DNA from: Euperipatoides rowelli
Lineage: Eukaryota; Onychophora; Udeonychophora; Euonychophora; Peripatopsidae
Direction: 5' to 3' (one strand)
DNA length: 14,510 nucleotides
Assembly (NCBI GenBank): GCA_003024985.2
Contig: PXIH01S0001017.1
The stretch's first letter is position 1, and every line of letters starts with the position of its first letter. A program made the position numbers and the translations under genes. This document shows positions 1 to 7,670 of the stretch, piece by piece. Below the pieces are notes generated by a model. It had not been told where the DNA came from. It saw only the letters and a list, made by a program, of their open reading frames with translations, and made no database searches.

Positions 1-120
1 TTCGTGTTGAAGACATATGCTGGGAAAGTATGTCCCTACATCATGGTCCAGTCAGTAGCATTGCTGACTGGCTCCATAGATGTTGCTGTATCGATCATTT
101 TTGACAGGCTTTTAAACTAG
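1..120 (+). CDS. possible 3' terminal exon fragment, unrecognised product
   Basis: Frame 1 is open from the window edge for 39 codons and ends at TAG (118-120). It begins FVLKTYAGKVCPYIMVQS and ends IIFDRLLN. Base composition is visibly richer in G+C than the following DNA, and the residues are mixed rather than the F/L/I/K/N bias of random AT-rich frames; both suggest former or current coding. No domain is recognised. There is no start codon context or splice acceptor inside the window, so it could be a last exon entering from the left, a transposon fragment or chance. A perfect 8-bp stem with an 8-nt loop (48-71) lies inside it. No AATAAA signal follows closely. Confidence 0.22.
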   Translation, partial: FVLKTYAGKVCPYIMVQSVALLTGSIDVAVSIIFDRLLN

Positions 121-241
121 TACTATTATAAATTATTTTTGTCATCTTAAAAAGCGTTATTGTGGTTGAACTTTTCATTTAATTCACAACTCCTTCTTGA
201 GTATTTTGGGGCTTAAACATGGAACTGGTTATCCCTGAGGG
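121..241. other. AT-rich spacer
   Basis: No feature is recognised between the possible exon and the SINE-like poly(T). Confidence 0.5.
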
Positions 242-490
242 TTTTTTTTTTTTTTAAAAATATACCTTTCATTTACAATTTAATACAGTGAACATGACAA
301 AGCCACTGTTCTAACCTAATTATAAAACTCATATAACAATTTCAAGGTTCTATACAAATATTTTGAGGTGAAAAAGACAATTCTTTCTCATCTATGTTTG
401 GACAAATTCCAGGGGATAAGGTCTCACTGGATTTGAACCAACAACCTTAGAGTTACTGGTTTAGTCCAGCCTCAGCCTTCTCGAATAGAG
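242..490 (-). mobile_element. tRNA-derived SINE-like element, antisense
   Basis: Read on the minus strand, a tRNA-like head is followed by an unrelated body and a 14-nt poly(A), which is the T run at 242-255 on the plus strand. The internal Pol III promoter is visible: a perfect B box GGTTCAAATCC (429-439) and an A-box-like AGGCTGAGGCTGG (466-478). They start 39 nt apart, close to tRNA spacing. The B-box region folds as a T arm (GTTGG, loop TTCAAAT, CCAGT, with G-U pairs), and an imperfect anticodon arm CTGG/CCAG precedes it. The body is about 170 bp and no known family is recognised. I found no flanking TSD, so the 5' end near 490 is approximate. Decayed SINE is the likeliest reading; a tRNA pseudogene that happens to sit near a T run is the alternative. 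Confidence 0.6.
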
Positions 491-719
491 CAGCCCCACT
501 GGGGCATCTCTGTGACTTCAAACATAGCTTATGCAATAAGATTATAGTTGAAGTGCCTATAGGACATAGTCAAAAACACTCCGAGAAGAATGGATTCAAT
601 GATCATAAGAAACATCATACCACTGTATTATAATTTATGACAAAGATTTATATTATTACACACATTAATCTTATGCAGCAATGTTTCTTTATCTTAGTAC
701 ATAAAGTTTATTTATTTTT
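491..719. other. AT-rich spacer, no feature
   Basis: A short GCCCC-act-GGGGC stem lies at about 492-504. Otherwise nothing is supported. The short plus-strand open frame near the end of this stretch has no coding character. Confidence 0.4.
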
Positions 720-1000
720 TTCATTTAACCTGGTGTGTGGCAGGGTTGGTCACAGGCAGGTCCCCGCCTCACCCCTAATTGAGGGTCCTAGGATGGAAAT
801 TCAGGTTGGCATGATTCCACTTCCAAATTTTTAATAAACTTTTTTTGGGTGGGGGGGGGGGGCTTTTAATCCATGGTCACCCTGGCCAAGGCTCTGGGAC
901 TATAGTCACAACAAAACCCCTCTTTAGGGGGGGGGAGGAACTGGTGACAGATCAAAAAGGTAGTTGTCTGGCTCGGTAGCACATGCTTACCCAGTTTTTT
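720..1000. repeat. GC-enriched segment with poly-G runs, origin unresolved
   Basis: This segment is clearly richer in G+C than its flanks. It contains a 12-nt G run (851-862) and a 9-nt G run (927-935), the latter forming a CCCCT-cttt-AGGGG hairpin. Similar G runs elsewhere in the window lie inside DNA-transposon relics, so this is probably another decayed dispersed repeat. I could not find convincing terminal repeats or a TSD. Confidence 0.35.
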
Positions 1001-1213
1001 ATAATAATACAAAAATAAACTAATGTATTATGTTAAAGGTATACAATCAATATCTAAAAATGTTTTCTTGTTTTAATTAGAAACCATAATTTGCGTAAAT
1101 AGGTTGAGATATAAATATTAAACGTTATTTTTCTCATTAGCATTACGCTGTAAATATCAGAGGATCATACAGTAAAACTTTTAATAAGAAAAAAGTATTT
1201 AATTTATATAAAT
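1001..1213. other. AT-rich spacer, no feature
   Basis: Nothing beyond A/T-rich sequence is seen here. Confidence 0.4.
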
Positions 1214-1508
1214 ACTAGCATAACTTTAAATGATTACAGCTATTAATTTGCAAAGTATCTTATTGTATTGTTCCAAACTCTAAAATAAGAGTTCTAATTT
1301 TAAAGCATTCAATAGTAAGATTTTTTGGAGATTAATTTTGAAGTCATATTCTAGATCAAACTCTCATAAATCTTGAAGAATACAAGTTAAAATCTCTAAT
1401 AGAAACATCACTATTAGCCTACTACACTATACTTCCCTTAAGAGTTGCTAATATGTAGGATTCTGCAGTTTCCCAGTTATTGAATTTGTTCAATGGTATC
1501 CGTTGATT
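1214..1508. repeat. diverged direct repeat, copy A
   Basis: It shares ordered blocks with 1783-1995 in the same orientation. The blocks are TAAAT.ATTACA..TA.TAATTT, then TGTTCCAAACTCTA.AAT, then AATCTCTAA..GAAA..TCACTAT, then a block ending near CATTGAAT/ATTGAATTTG. Copy A is longer because of an insertion of about 60 bp in its middle (about 1320-1380). No coding content, poly(A) or terminal inverted repeat is recognised. It is either an ancient segmental duplication or two copies of a dispersed family. Confidence 0.5.
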
Positions 1509-1606
1509 GAAGCTGGTTCAAAGGATGATTCCAGATTTTGCGGAACAAGTATTAATATAAACTAGGCCTCCAGTGTTGGTAGAAATTTGACCAATAAGAA
1601 ATTCCA

Positions 1607-1648
1607 TTGTAAAAAGCCGCCACTCCTTTGTAAAAAGCCCCCACAATG
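1607..1648. repeat. two-copy 21-bp tandem repeat
   Basis: TTGTAAAAAGCC followed by a C-rich end occurs twice with a spacing of exactly 21 bp (1607 and 1628). The copies differ only around the C-rich end. No function is inferred. Confidence 0.6.
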
Positions 1649-1782
1649 CTAAACAATGAATGTTTTAAATTTTATCTATAAATTTTATCTATTGTACTCC
1701 CTCTCCATATAAACTTTAACTCTGCCAAATCTCACACTCCTCCGTGCACCCAATTTGCTTAAAAAGGGATCCAAAGTTTTCC

Positions 1783-1995
1783 CCTCATAACCTAAATTTA
1801 AATCATTACAACTACTAATTTCCAACGTAGTTTATCTGAATGTTCCAAACTCTACAATCAGAATTATAATTCTAAAATGTCTAAAATGAGACTCGGGTGA
1901 TATAAGTTTGAATCTCTAAGTGAAATGTCACTATACTTCAAAAGTATTATACAATAATCTGACCATTGAATCGCTCTATCCTTTCCGAATTATTG
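1783..1995. repeat. diverged direct repeat, copy B
   Basis: Partner of copy A (1214-1508), about 570 bp downstream in the same orientation. By hand alignment the shared blocks are about three-quarters identical. Copy B lacks the middle insertion seen in A. Confidence 0.5.
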
Positions 1996-2005
1996 TATTA
2001 GGCTA

Positions 2006-2378
2006 GGAAAGTAATATACCCCCTCTCAATATGCAAATTCTGAAATCCATTTGCTATATAAGTACCATATATTCAATGACCAATGAAAGTTATAAAAATC
2101 TCATATTAAACACTATTCATGAAAAAAAAAATGGTCTAAATCATAGTATTTTCCATGGCTTATATAATGGATTGTCATATGGTGGGTTTTTTTTTCTTTA
2201 TCTTTGTGAGAACAAAAATTTCACAGAGGATGATAATGTTAATTGATAGTTTGCTCATACTTTATGGTAATAAAAACTTACATGTAATAAATGTAATCAT
2301 TGAATGAGTGAAAGAAAAGATCATGTCTACAATAGATTTAAACACGATGACGATGCATAAATCATAATTGAATAAAAG
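2006..2378. other. AT-rich spacer, no feature
   Basis: Only A/T-rich sequence is seen. The 71-codon plus-strand frame at 2031-2246 has no recognisable similarity and no coding bias. Confidence 0.4.
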
Positions 2379-2514
2379 CAATGATATTGATTAGGACTTT
2401 TAGGACTGTGTGCAGATCGTTTTTATTCAAAGATATTGCAGATAATAGAATAATCCAATATCATTGGACAAAAAAAAACATGAAAATTTCATTTATTTTA
2501 ATCCAATGATATTG
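2379..2514. repeat. cluster of CAATGATATTG motifs in both orientations
   Basis: The 11-mer CAATGATATTG occurs at 2379-2389 and 2504-2514, and its exact reverse complement at 2456-2466. A near match (CAAAGATATTG) lies at about 2428-2438. TCCAAT-atc-ATTGGA forms a small hairpin at the inverted copy. It could be a regulatory repeat or the remains of a small fold-back element. Confidence 0.5.
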
Positions 2515-2723
2515 CAGGGTTGTATTTTCTCCAGTACTCTGTGTATAAATAGGATTTGTCACACATTAATTATCATTTTTTAACAAGATTCTTCTTTAAA
2601 AGAATGATATTATTATATGTTTAGTAATTCTCTTAATACATGGGTGTCTGAGATAATTTTTATGCTAAGGATTTAACGTAACTAATGAACAAAAAGTTGT
2701 ATTCAAAAAACGCTGGCTGCAAT

Positions 2724-3102
2724 TTGTTTATCAACTCAAAACATTAAGGTTTGGTGCAAATGTGTGGTAAACCATATCCTTAACATAACCCCACAAAAAA
2801 AATCAAGTGAGGTTTATGTCAAGCTCCACAGTGTTTGATGACGTTAATGATGACCTTGACATTTAACCTACAGTAAATTCCCAGTCTCTTAAACTTCTTC
2901 ATCCGTGCATGGTTTGTAGGTAGACTTGGTGGGTCTTTCCCATATGCTGTTTGATATTTGCATTGGACAGTTATTGGAGATTCCATTTCAGCCAATCACA
3001 GCACAGATTATGCTTTTTCTTGTATGGACGCCATTTGCATTAAAAATGCTATGTGGTGCCATCTATTGAATAACAAAAAAAACTTGTTGAGTTGATAAAC
3101 AA
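2724..3102. repeat. segment bounded by a 16-bp inverted repeat (possible MITE)
   Basis: TTGTTTATCAACTCAA at 2724-2739 is matched perfectly by its reverse complement at 3087-3102, enclosing about 350 bp. Smaller stems lie inside: ATGTCAAG (2816-2823) with CTTGACAT (2855-2862), and an imperfect ACATAAC..CAC / GTGAGGTTTATGT pair at about 2783-2820. No TSD can be seen outside the arms under several choices of boundary, so assignment as a transposon is uncertain. Confidence 0.4.
2956..3040. promoter_or_regulatory. octamer plus CCAAT-box cluster
   Basis: The POU-factor octamer ATTTGCAT occurs twice in the same orientation (2956-2963, 3033-3040). Three CCAAT/ATTGG pentamers lie between or beside them (2962-2966, 2973-2977, 2992-2996). 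This combination is known from some animal promoters, for example H2B histone genes. No gene is seen downstream, so it may be non-functional or belong to the surrounding inverted-repeat segment. Confidence 0.25.
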
Positions 3103-3333
3103 TAAAGGTAATGCTCGAACACCCTACATTTTAAACTGAAATCCCACAGAACAATTAGATGTGATGTTTAAATCATGGTGACTATGTCACAACTCAATAC
3201 AGGCATAGTGATTAAGATCACATCACCTCAAAAGAAATACATTTATGTTTCCATTTCTTATATACCTTTCCACAAATATGGATTTATAATATTTAATAAA
3301 AACATCTTAGGTTATTATTCTAAGTTAAGATTA

Positions 3334-3469
3334 TGTAATAGCAGTGCTTTTTTTTTCTAAGAAAAAAGGTAGAGGTATAGATAGTCCTTTATTATTCTAT
3401 TGCTCAAAAAAATATGTACATGTACTGAGTATCGTTGATTACCATCAGAAAAAAAGCACTGTGTAATAG
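3334..3469. mobile_element. 120-bp hAT-type MITE with perfect 8-bp TSD
   Basis: The element runs from CAGTGCTTTTTTTTTCT (from 3342) to its inverted copy AGAAAAAAAGCACTG (3447-3461). It is flanked on both sides by the identical 8-mer TGTAATAG (3334-3341 and 3462-3469). An 8-bp duplication together with CAGTG-type terminal inverted repeats (TIRs) is the signature of hAT superfamily insertion. The TIRs match for about 14 bp and differ only in T-run length (9 versus 7). The 90-bp interior has no coding capacity and contains the palindrome GTACATGTAC. It must have been mobilised in trans. The intact TSD suggests this is one of the younger insertions here. Confidence 0.85.
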
Positions 3470-3764
3470 TAACAAAATTAAACCTACTACAGACATAAAA
3501 GTGTTTATATAACTGAAAATTTATTTTATAAGGAGGTAAATATGATGAAAAGTTATAAGAAAAGAAAAAGATTTAACATTTTTAAAAGTTATTTGTTTTA
3601 TTTTAATTTTATGGAATAAAAAAAATTTTGAACAAAATATTAAAAAGTTACTGAATGCAACCCTTTCAATCACAAAACATGTTTATAAAATGATTAATAA
3701 AAATCTATATAGAGAGTGTGTTACTGAGATACTCACTGGGCATGAGCTTTTACTCTATATATTT
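3470..3764. other. AT-rich spacer, no feature
   Basis: Nothing is supported. An AAGGAGG followed by ATG at about 3531-3546 resembles a bacterial start, but it opens only a 24-codon Lys/Phe-rich frame in a eukaryotic setting. Confidence 0.4.
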
Positions 3765-4334
3765 CATTTATTCTCGCTCACTTTCTCCTTTTCACTCTTG
3801 GTCTCATGGTCTCACCCACCCATTTATTCCCACTCTCTCCCTCTTTCTGTTCTCTTTTTCTCTCTTTCTCTCTTTATTTTTTCTTTCATTCTCCCTTTCT
3901 CTTCTTTCACTCTCTATCTCTCTATCTCTCTCTTTCTGTCTCCCTCAATTTCTCTCTCACTTTGTCTCACTCTTTATCTCCCTCTTTCTCTTCTCTCTTT
4001 TTCTTTAACTTTATTTTTCTCTCCCTTGCTCTATCTTTCACTCTTTCTCTCTATATATTTCTTTCTGTCCCTCTCTTTTTGTCTCTCATTCTTTCTGTCT
4101 TATATTTTTCTCTTCTCACTTTGCTTCACACATTCCCTCTTTCTCTTCTCTCTTTCTCTATCTTCCACTCTCTCTATCTTTCTTTCCCTCTATTTTTCTT
4201 TCTCTCTGTCTCCTTTTTCCTTCTCACTTTGTCTCACACTTTTTCTCTCTCCTCCCTCCCATTCCCTCTCACCTCTCTTTTTATTTGTTTCCCTCTCTCT
4301 CTCTCTCCCTCTCTCCCTCTCTTTCCCTGTTTTT
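3765..4334. repeat. about 570-bp polypyrimidine (CT-rich) tract
   Basis: The plus strand is almost wholly C and T, with mixed CTCT, CTTT and CCCT units and only scattered purines. The block CTCACTTTG(T/C).TCAC recurs at 3956, 4115 and 4223. A longer block starting TTCTCTTCTCTCTTT recurs at about 3986 and 4141, so the tract contains decayed copies of a larger unit as well as microsatellite. The long Leu/Ser/Phe open frames across it arise because CT-rich codons rarely make stops; they are not genes. Confidence 0.9.
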
Positions 4335-4800
4335 TAATAAAGTGCTACTTGATTTCACTATTTTGTTTAAATTTTAGCTAAAGTATATTATAAGCTTCAA
4401 TAGTTTGAAATACAGTATATTAATATCATATGATTACTTAGGCTAGTCAACAAATGTAAACTAAAAATACTTGAATTAATAAGCATGGTCTAAGTGGATA
4501 TACAACTAAAATATTTGAATATAATTCAGCACATAACTATATATCAATAGAATTACGTTAAATATTTTTTGACAGCTGTCAATCAGGAAGAAAATGAATT
4601 AAAAAAAAATGCAGTGAAACTAAAACATCTTTAAATCAAAGTTAATAAAAGCATAATACTACATTTCAAGTTTAATATTTTAGGCTAATGTCATACATGA
4701 TGGAGTCAATGTGACATATGAATTCGAAGAGATTTAACATTTTTCCCCTTCATCCATTCCTATGAAATTGCAGTGTTCATTGGTGTAAAATCTTTTTAAA
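4335..4800. other. AT-rich spacer with one 14-bp palindrome
   Basis: TTGACAGCTGTCAA at 4569-4582 is a perfect palindrome containing the E-box CAGCTG. No gene is seen. Confidence 0.4.
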
Positions 4801-4812
4801 AAAATCACCAAA

Positions 4813-5003
4813 ATTCACCAAAATTAAAGTAGTGTCAATTCACCACAAAATAGAGTCCAAAATACCTAAAATTCAATAAGTTTAAAGCAGTGCCAATTCA
4901 TCTAAAAATAGGGATCAAAATAGCTAAAATTTAACAAAATTAAAGCAGTGCCAATTCAACACCAAATAGGGTTCAGAATAGCTCAAATTCACCAAAATTA
5001 AAG
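4813..5003. repeat. 58-bp minisatellite, three full copies plus a partial
   Basis: Units start at 4813, 4871 and 4929, each beginning ATT(C/T)A..AA..TTAAAG, and a fourth partial unit starts at 4987. All three spacings are exactly 58 bp despite many substitutions. Each unit contains AG(T/C)AGTG(T/C)CAATTCA, then AAATAG(A/G)G, then a short AAAATA..TAAA end. A half-unit relationship is visible (ATTCACCAAAAT and ATTCACCACAAAAT within unit 1). Related words at 5085-5125 (TTTGCCAAAAAATAG, GCCCAATTCAT) suggest that the array once extended further. Confidence 0.85.
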
Positions 5004-5448
5004 CTAAATAAGCCGAAATTTGTTATTCACTAAATATTTTGTAAACAGAAAAGAATTTTTAAAAAAAAAAATTGAGGAGGAGGTGGTGTAAATTTGCCAA
5101 AAAATAGTGCCCAATTCATAAATTTTCATGATTAGGAAGCATGGTTGTACAATATAGGTATTGTTCTATACATTGTAATTTATGTATTCTGTTTTGAATC
5201 GTAATTTAGATACGGTATTTAAAATATTCAGTCATATTGTAATATTGTATGTTTGGGACTGTAATCAAGAAGTAATATATTCAGGGTTTGGAATGGACAA
5301 TTTAAACATGATTTTCATGCCTTATTTATACTGCTATGTGTAGCTCCTCCTACTTAATGCTCAGCATTATCCTTATATACCAGTGGTCAATATTACAAAT
5401 TATTCAGTTTTATCCTAATGATCATGTTTATACAAATACAAATATGTC
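5004..5448. other. AT-rich spacer, no gene
   Basis: The first 120 bp may include decayed minisatellite sequence. The rest shows no recognisable feature. Confidence 0.4.
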
Positions 5449-5483
5449 GGACAACAACAGACTATAGTCCAGCGAGGTTGTCC
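5449..5483. repeat. compact nested inverted repeat
   Basis: GGACAAC (5449-5455) pairs with GTTGTCC (5477-5483). The 10-bp palindrome GACTATAGTC (5460-5469) lies between the arms. It could be a hairpin or the end of a small mobile element; no role is assigned. Confidence 0.5.
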
Positions 5484-5497
5484 CTAGTCCTAATGTA

Positions 5498-5549
5498 TTT
5501 TTTTTTAAATATATTTTATTGTTTTTTTTTTTAATTGTTTTTTTTTTTA

Positions 5550-5575
<26 letters not shown>
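5498..5575. repeat. poly(T) tract
   Basis: A nearly continuous T-rich tract that includes a pure 25-nt T run (about 5550-5574). It could be the tail of a minus-strand retroelement, but no body is recognised downstream. A 14-bp palindrome TAGCCTATAGGCTA follows at 5585-5598. Confidence 0.7.
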
Positions 5576-5581
<6 letters not shown>

Positions 5582-5770
5582 TATTAGCCTATAGGCTATT
5601 TAATCTTGGGGATTTTAATTAAAAAAAAAAACCATCAACAATTCATTAAAATACCAAACAACCTTAATAAACTCCCCTAACCACACTTAAAATATCTACA
5701 GACCTACACTTTAACTAGCTTCACTACTTTATTTGTTTATCTTGCCATTATTATCTTAATGGAATTATTT

Positions 5771-5879
5771 TAATAGTCAACATTATTCTAATGTTAGTTT
5801 TTTTCCCTAATGGTCAGTATTTTCTTATTGGTCAGTATTTTTCTAATGGTCAGTATTTTCCTAATGGGCAATATTATCT
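5771..5879. repeat. 18-bp minisatellite, six units
   Basis: Units start at 5771, 5789, 5808, 5826, 5844 and 5862, with consensus TAATGGTCAGTATTTTCC. Spacing is 18 bp except for one 19-bp step after unit 2. The central three units are the most alike and the two outer sides are more diverged. No coding or regulatory function is evident. Confidence 0.85.
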
Positions 5880-6080
5880 GAATTCAACAAAATTAGCCAG
5901 ATTATTTTACTTTTATCTCAGTTTTATTTTAAATTTGAGAGTTAGGCTATCAAATATTTAACTAACACGGAGTAAAATATAAATCTATTTATTGTACTTT
6001 CTAAATATGCCGCCAGTCGTATTCGGTTTTGCTGGACAATCTGAGATTTATAAAATTAATGAACAGCTCAAAATTTAAAG
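5880..6080. other. AT-rich spacer, no feature
   Basis: Nothing is recognised. Confidence 0.4.
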
Positions 6081-6421
6081 AAAGGAAAAGGGATGTTTCT
6101 TTAATTTATCACTTAATTTTGAATGAATAGAATATAAAACAAATAATTAATTCAAAAGTAATCATTTATTTATGATGTAGTTTATTAATATATAATTATA
6201 AATAATAAGCACATGATCAGATATTATTCTAGTTAATAAGAAATTAATAAGTTTTAAAAAATATTTGTTTCTTAATTTTAGTAAACGTTCCATAATAAAC
6301 ATAATTTTATAATTTGTATTTGTTTTTTTTTTGGTTGCTGTCCCCCCCCCCCTTATCTGCTGTTATTCAATTTTCTACTTCAAAATTAAGTGATAAATTA
6401 AAGAAACATCCCTTTTCCTTT
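6081..6421. mobile_element. 341-bp MITE-like element with perfect 43-bp TIRs
   Basis: Positions 6081-6123 (starting AAAGGAAAAGGGATGTTTCT, ending TTAATTTTGAA) match the reverse complement of 6379-6421 at all 43 positions. The AT-rich 255-bp interior contains an 11-nt C run (6342-6352) and no coding capacity. Outside the perfect block, homology fades at once. TTAA occurs close to both ends (6075-6078 and 6428-6431), but at unequal distances, so a TTAA duplication is only possible. The superfamily is unassigned. Perfect arms imply either recent insertion or fold-back gene conversion. Confidence 0.75.
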
Positions 6422-6881
6422 ATTTTATTAAATACCAGACATAAGACCAATCCTTACCCCATTTTACAAATTGATTATCGTTAATAAAAGTTTTACTTAC
6501 TATTTCCTAGATAAGACTACTCGTCTGTTTAAGAGGGAGAAAGGTAGGATGGATTCATTGTGAATAAACGTATGGGTATATTGCAATTTACCAATGGGAT
6601 GTGGTTGCTATAGTGAAGGATGAGATACTGAAGAGCAGGCAGAAGATTATTTTTAAGAAAAATCATTTAACATCATTTGAATCCGATTCTCTTAATAGGA
6701 AAATAATGTTTTTAATTTTTTTATTATATTGTTTCATATCTTCAAATAATTATTTTACAATTTCTTTACACATTACAATGTATTTATTTATGTTTAGGAA
6801 TTTTTCTTAAAAGTAATTATAATTTATTTTTTTAAGATCTAAACTTATATTAGACTATTTTAAAGAATAAAATAAACTTAC
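6422..6881. other. AT-rich spacer, no gene supported
   Basis: Short frames only. No similarity is recognised. Confidence 0.4.
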
Positions 6882-7035
6882 CCAGTATTGGAGATCTAAT
6901 GCTTCAAGTGCTGGAAGAAATATTAATGGGAAAAGTAATAGTCTATCCTTGCACTCGTATATTCTTACCAGAAATTGGAATCGTTATACCTTTATATATG
7001 TAATGGAATAGTCCCAGTGTGCTGATCACAGGAAT
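6882..7035 (-). other. exon-like pair with canonical splice sites, speculative
   Basis: On the minus strand an open frame ends at a strong donor (CTG|GTAAGAAT, intron starting at 6968). A 58-nt gap ends in TTTCTTCCAG (6911), then 29 nt (6882-6910) are followed by GTAAGTTT. Joined, the frame stays open and reads GITIPIS/ALEALDLQYW across the junction. An upstream TGA lies just before ATTCCTGTG at about 7035, so an acceptor or start would have to lie within the first part. Everything rests on splice consensus and a short frame, so chance is quite possible. Confidence 0.15.
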
Positions 7036-7670
7036 TCATTTTCAGTGACTGGGGAGGAAACAGACAACTTGCACCACTATAGGGAGATCATTTAAAATTT
7101 ATTTGGCTGTTAATGTTCAAGCTCAAGTGGGTTTTGGAGCCACATGGCCAAAACTCCGCTAAACAAGTCTTTTCTAATTTGATTGAAAGTATTTTCAAAC
7201 AATTATCGGTAAGAAATAAAAACGAAAAGAGGATATTTGACATCTCACGTTTAACAAAATTGCTAAATGAAATTATATTAAAGAACATTACAGTTTTTCT
7301 TTTGCTGAAGAATGGAAATGTGTTTTTAAAAAGTCTTCTAATTTTTGTTGAGTTGAGTTACAGGGGGCTTTAACACATTTATCAGTTGATGTGGTCAAGC
7401 TATTTTGTTTCGTCTGGGATAAAGAGAATAAATCTTCACATAGAGAAAAACTATTAGCACTAAAAAAACTAATTGTTCTAAACTTAATTGAGTAGCCTAC
7501 TTGTTTTTCTTTAATAATAATTAGTAGTTAAAATGTTGTCAATATTAATGAAAACACGTAGAACATTATTATCATATTACACAATTGATTTTTGATGTGT
7601 TTATTCATACCAAAATAATAACATGCAGTATATTGATCTTACAAAATGCAATCCTCCAAATAATGTCATT
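7036..7670. other. gene-free stretch with an unsupported 86-codon frame
   Basis: A plus-strand frame (7113-7373) and a minus-strand frame (7088-7288) overlap. Neither has a recognisable motif. The plus frame contains a strong donor-like GGTAAGAA at about 7208, and an acceptor-like TTTTCAG lies at about 7045, so an exon cannot be excluded, but nothing confirms it. Confidence 0.3.

Noticed and set aside
637-834. 65-codon plus-strand frame
   Set aside because: It spans AT-rich spacer and the poly-G-bearing repeat segment, with no coding features.
2723-3103. Assigning the 16-bp inverted-repeat segment to a named DNA-transposon superfamily
   Set aside because: No target duplication of 2, 3, 4 or 8 bp is visible at its borders.
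3531-3617. AAGGAGG followed by ATG, resembling a bacterial ribosome binding site and start
   Set aside because: It opens only about 24 Lys/Phe-rich codons, and the surrounding sequence is eukaryotic.
3690-4381. Three overlapping plus-strand open frames of 96-215 codons
   Set aside because: All are Leu/Ser/Phe repeats produced by the CT-rich tract; three frames open at once is typical of low-complexity sequence.
4813-5003. Regularly spaced repeats considered as a CRISPR array
   Set aside because: The whole 58-bp unit repeats with no unique spacers, in a eukaryotic context; this is a minisatellite.
7088-7373. Overlapping frames of 86 (plus) and 66 (minus) codons
   Set aside because: No motif or similarity recognised and length is compatible with chance; kept only as an unsupported note in the spacer entry.
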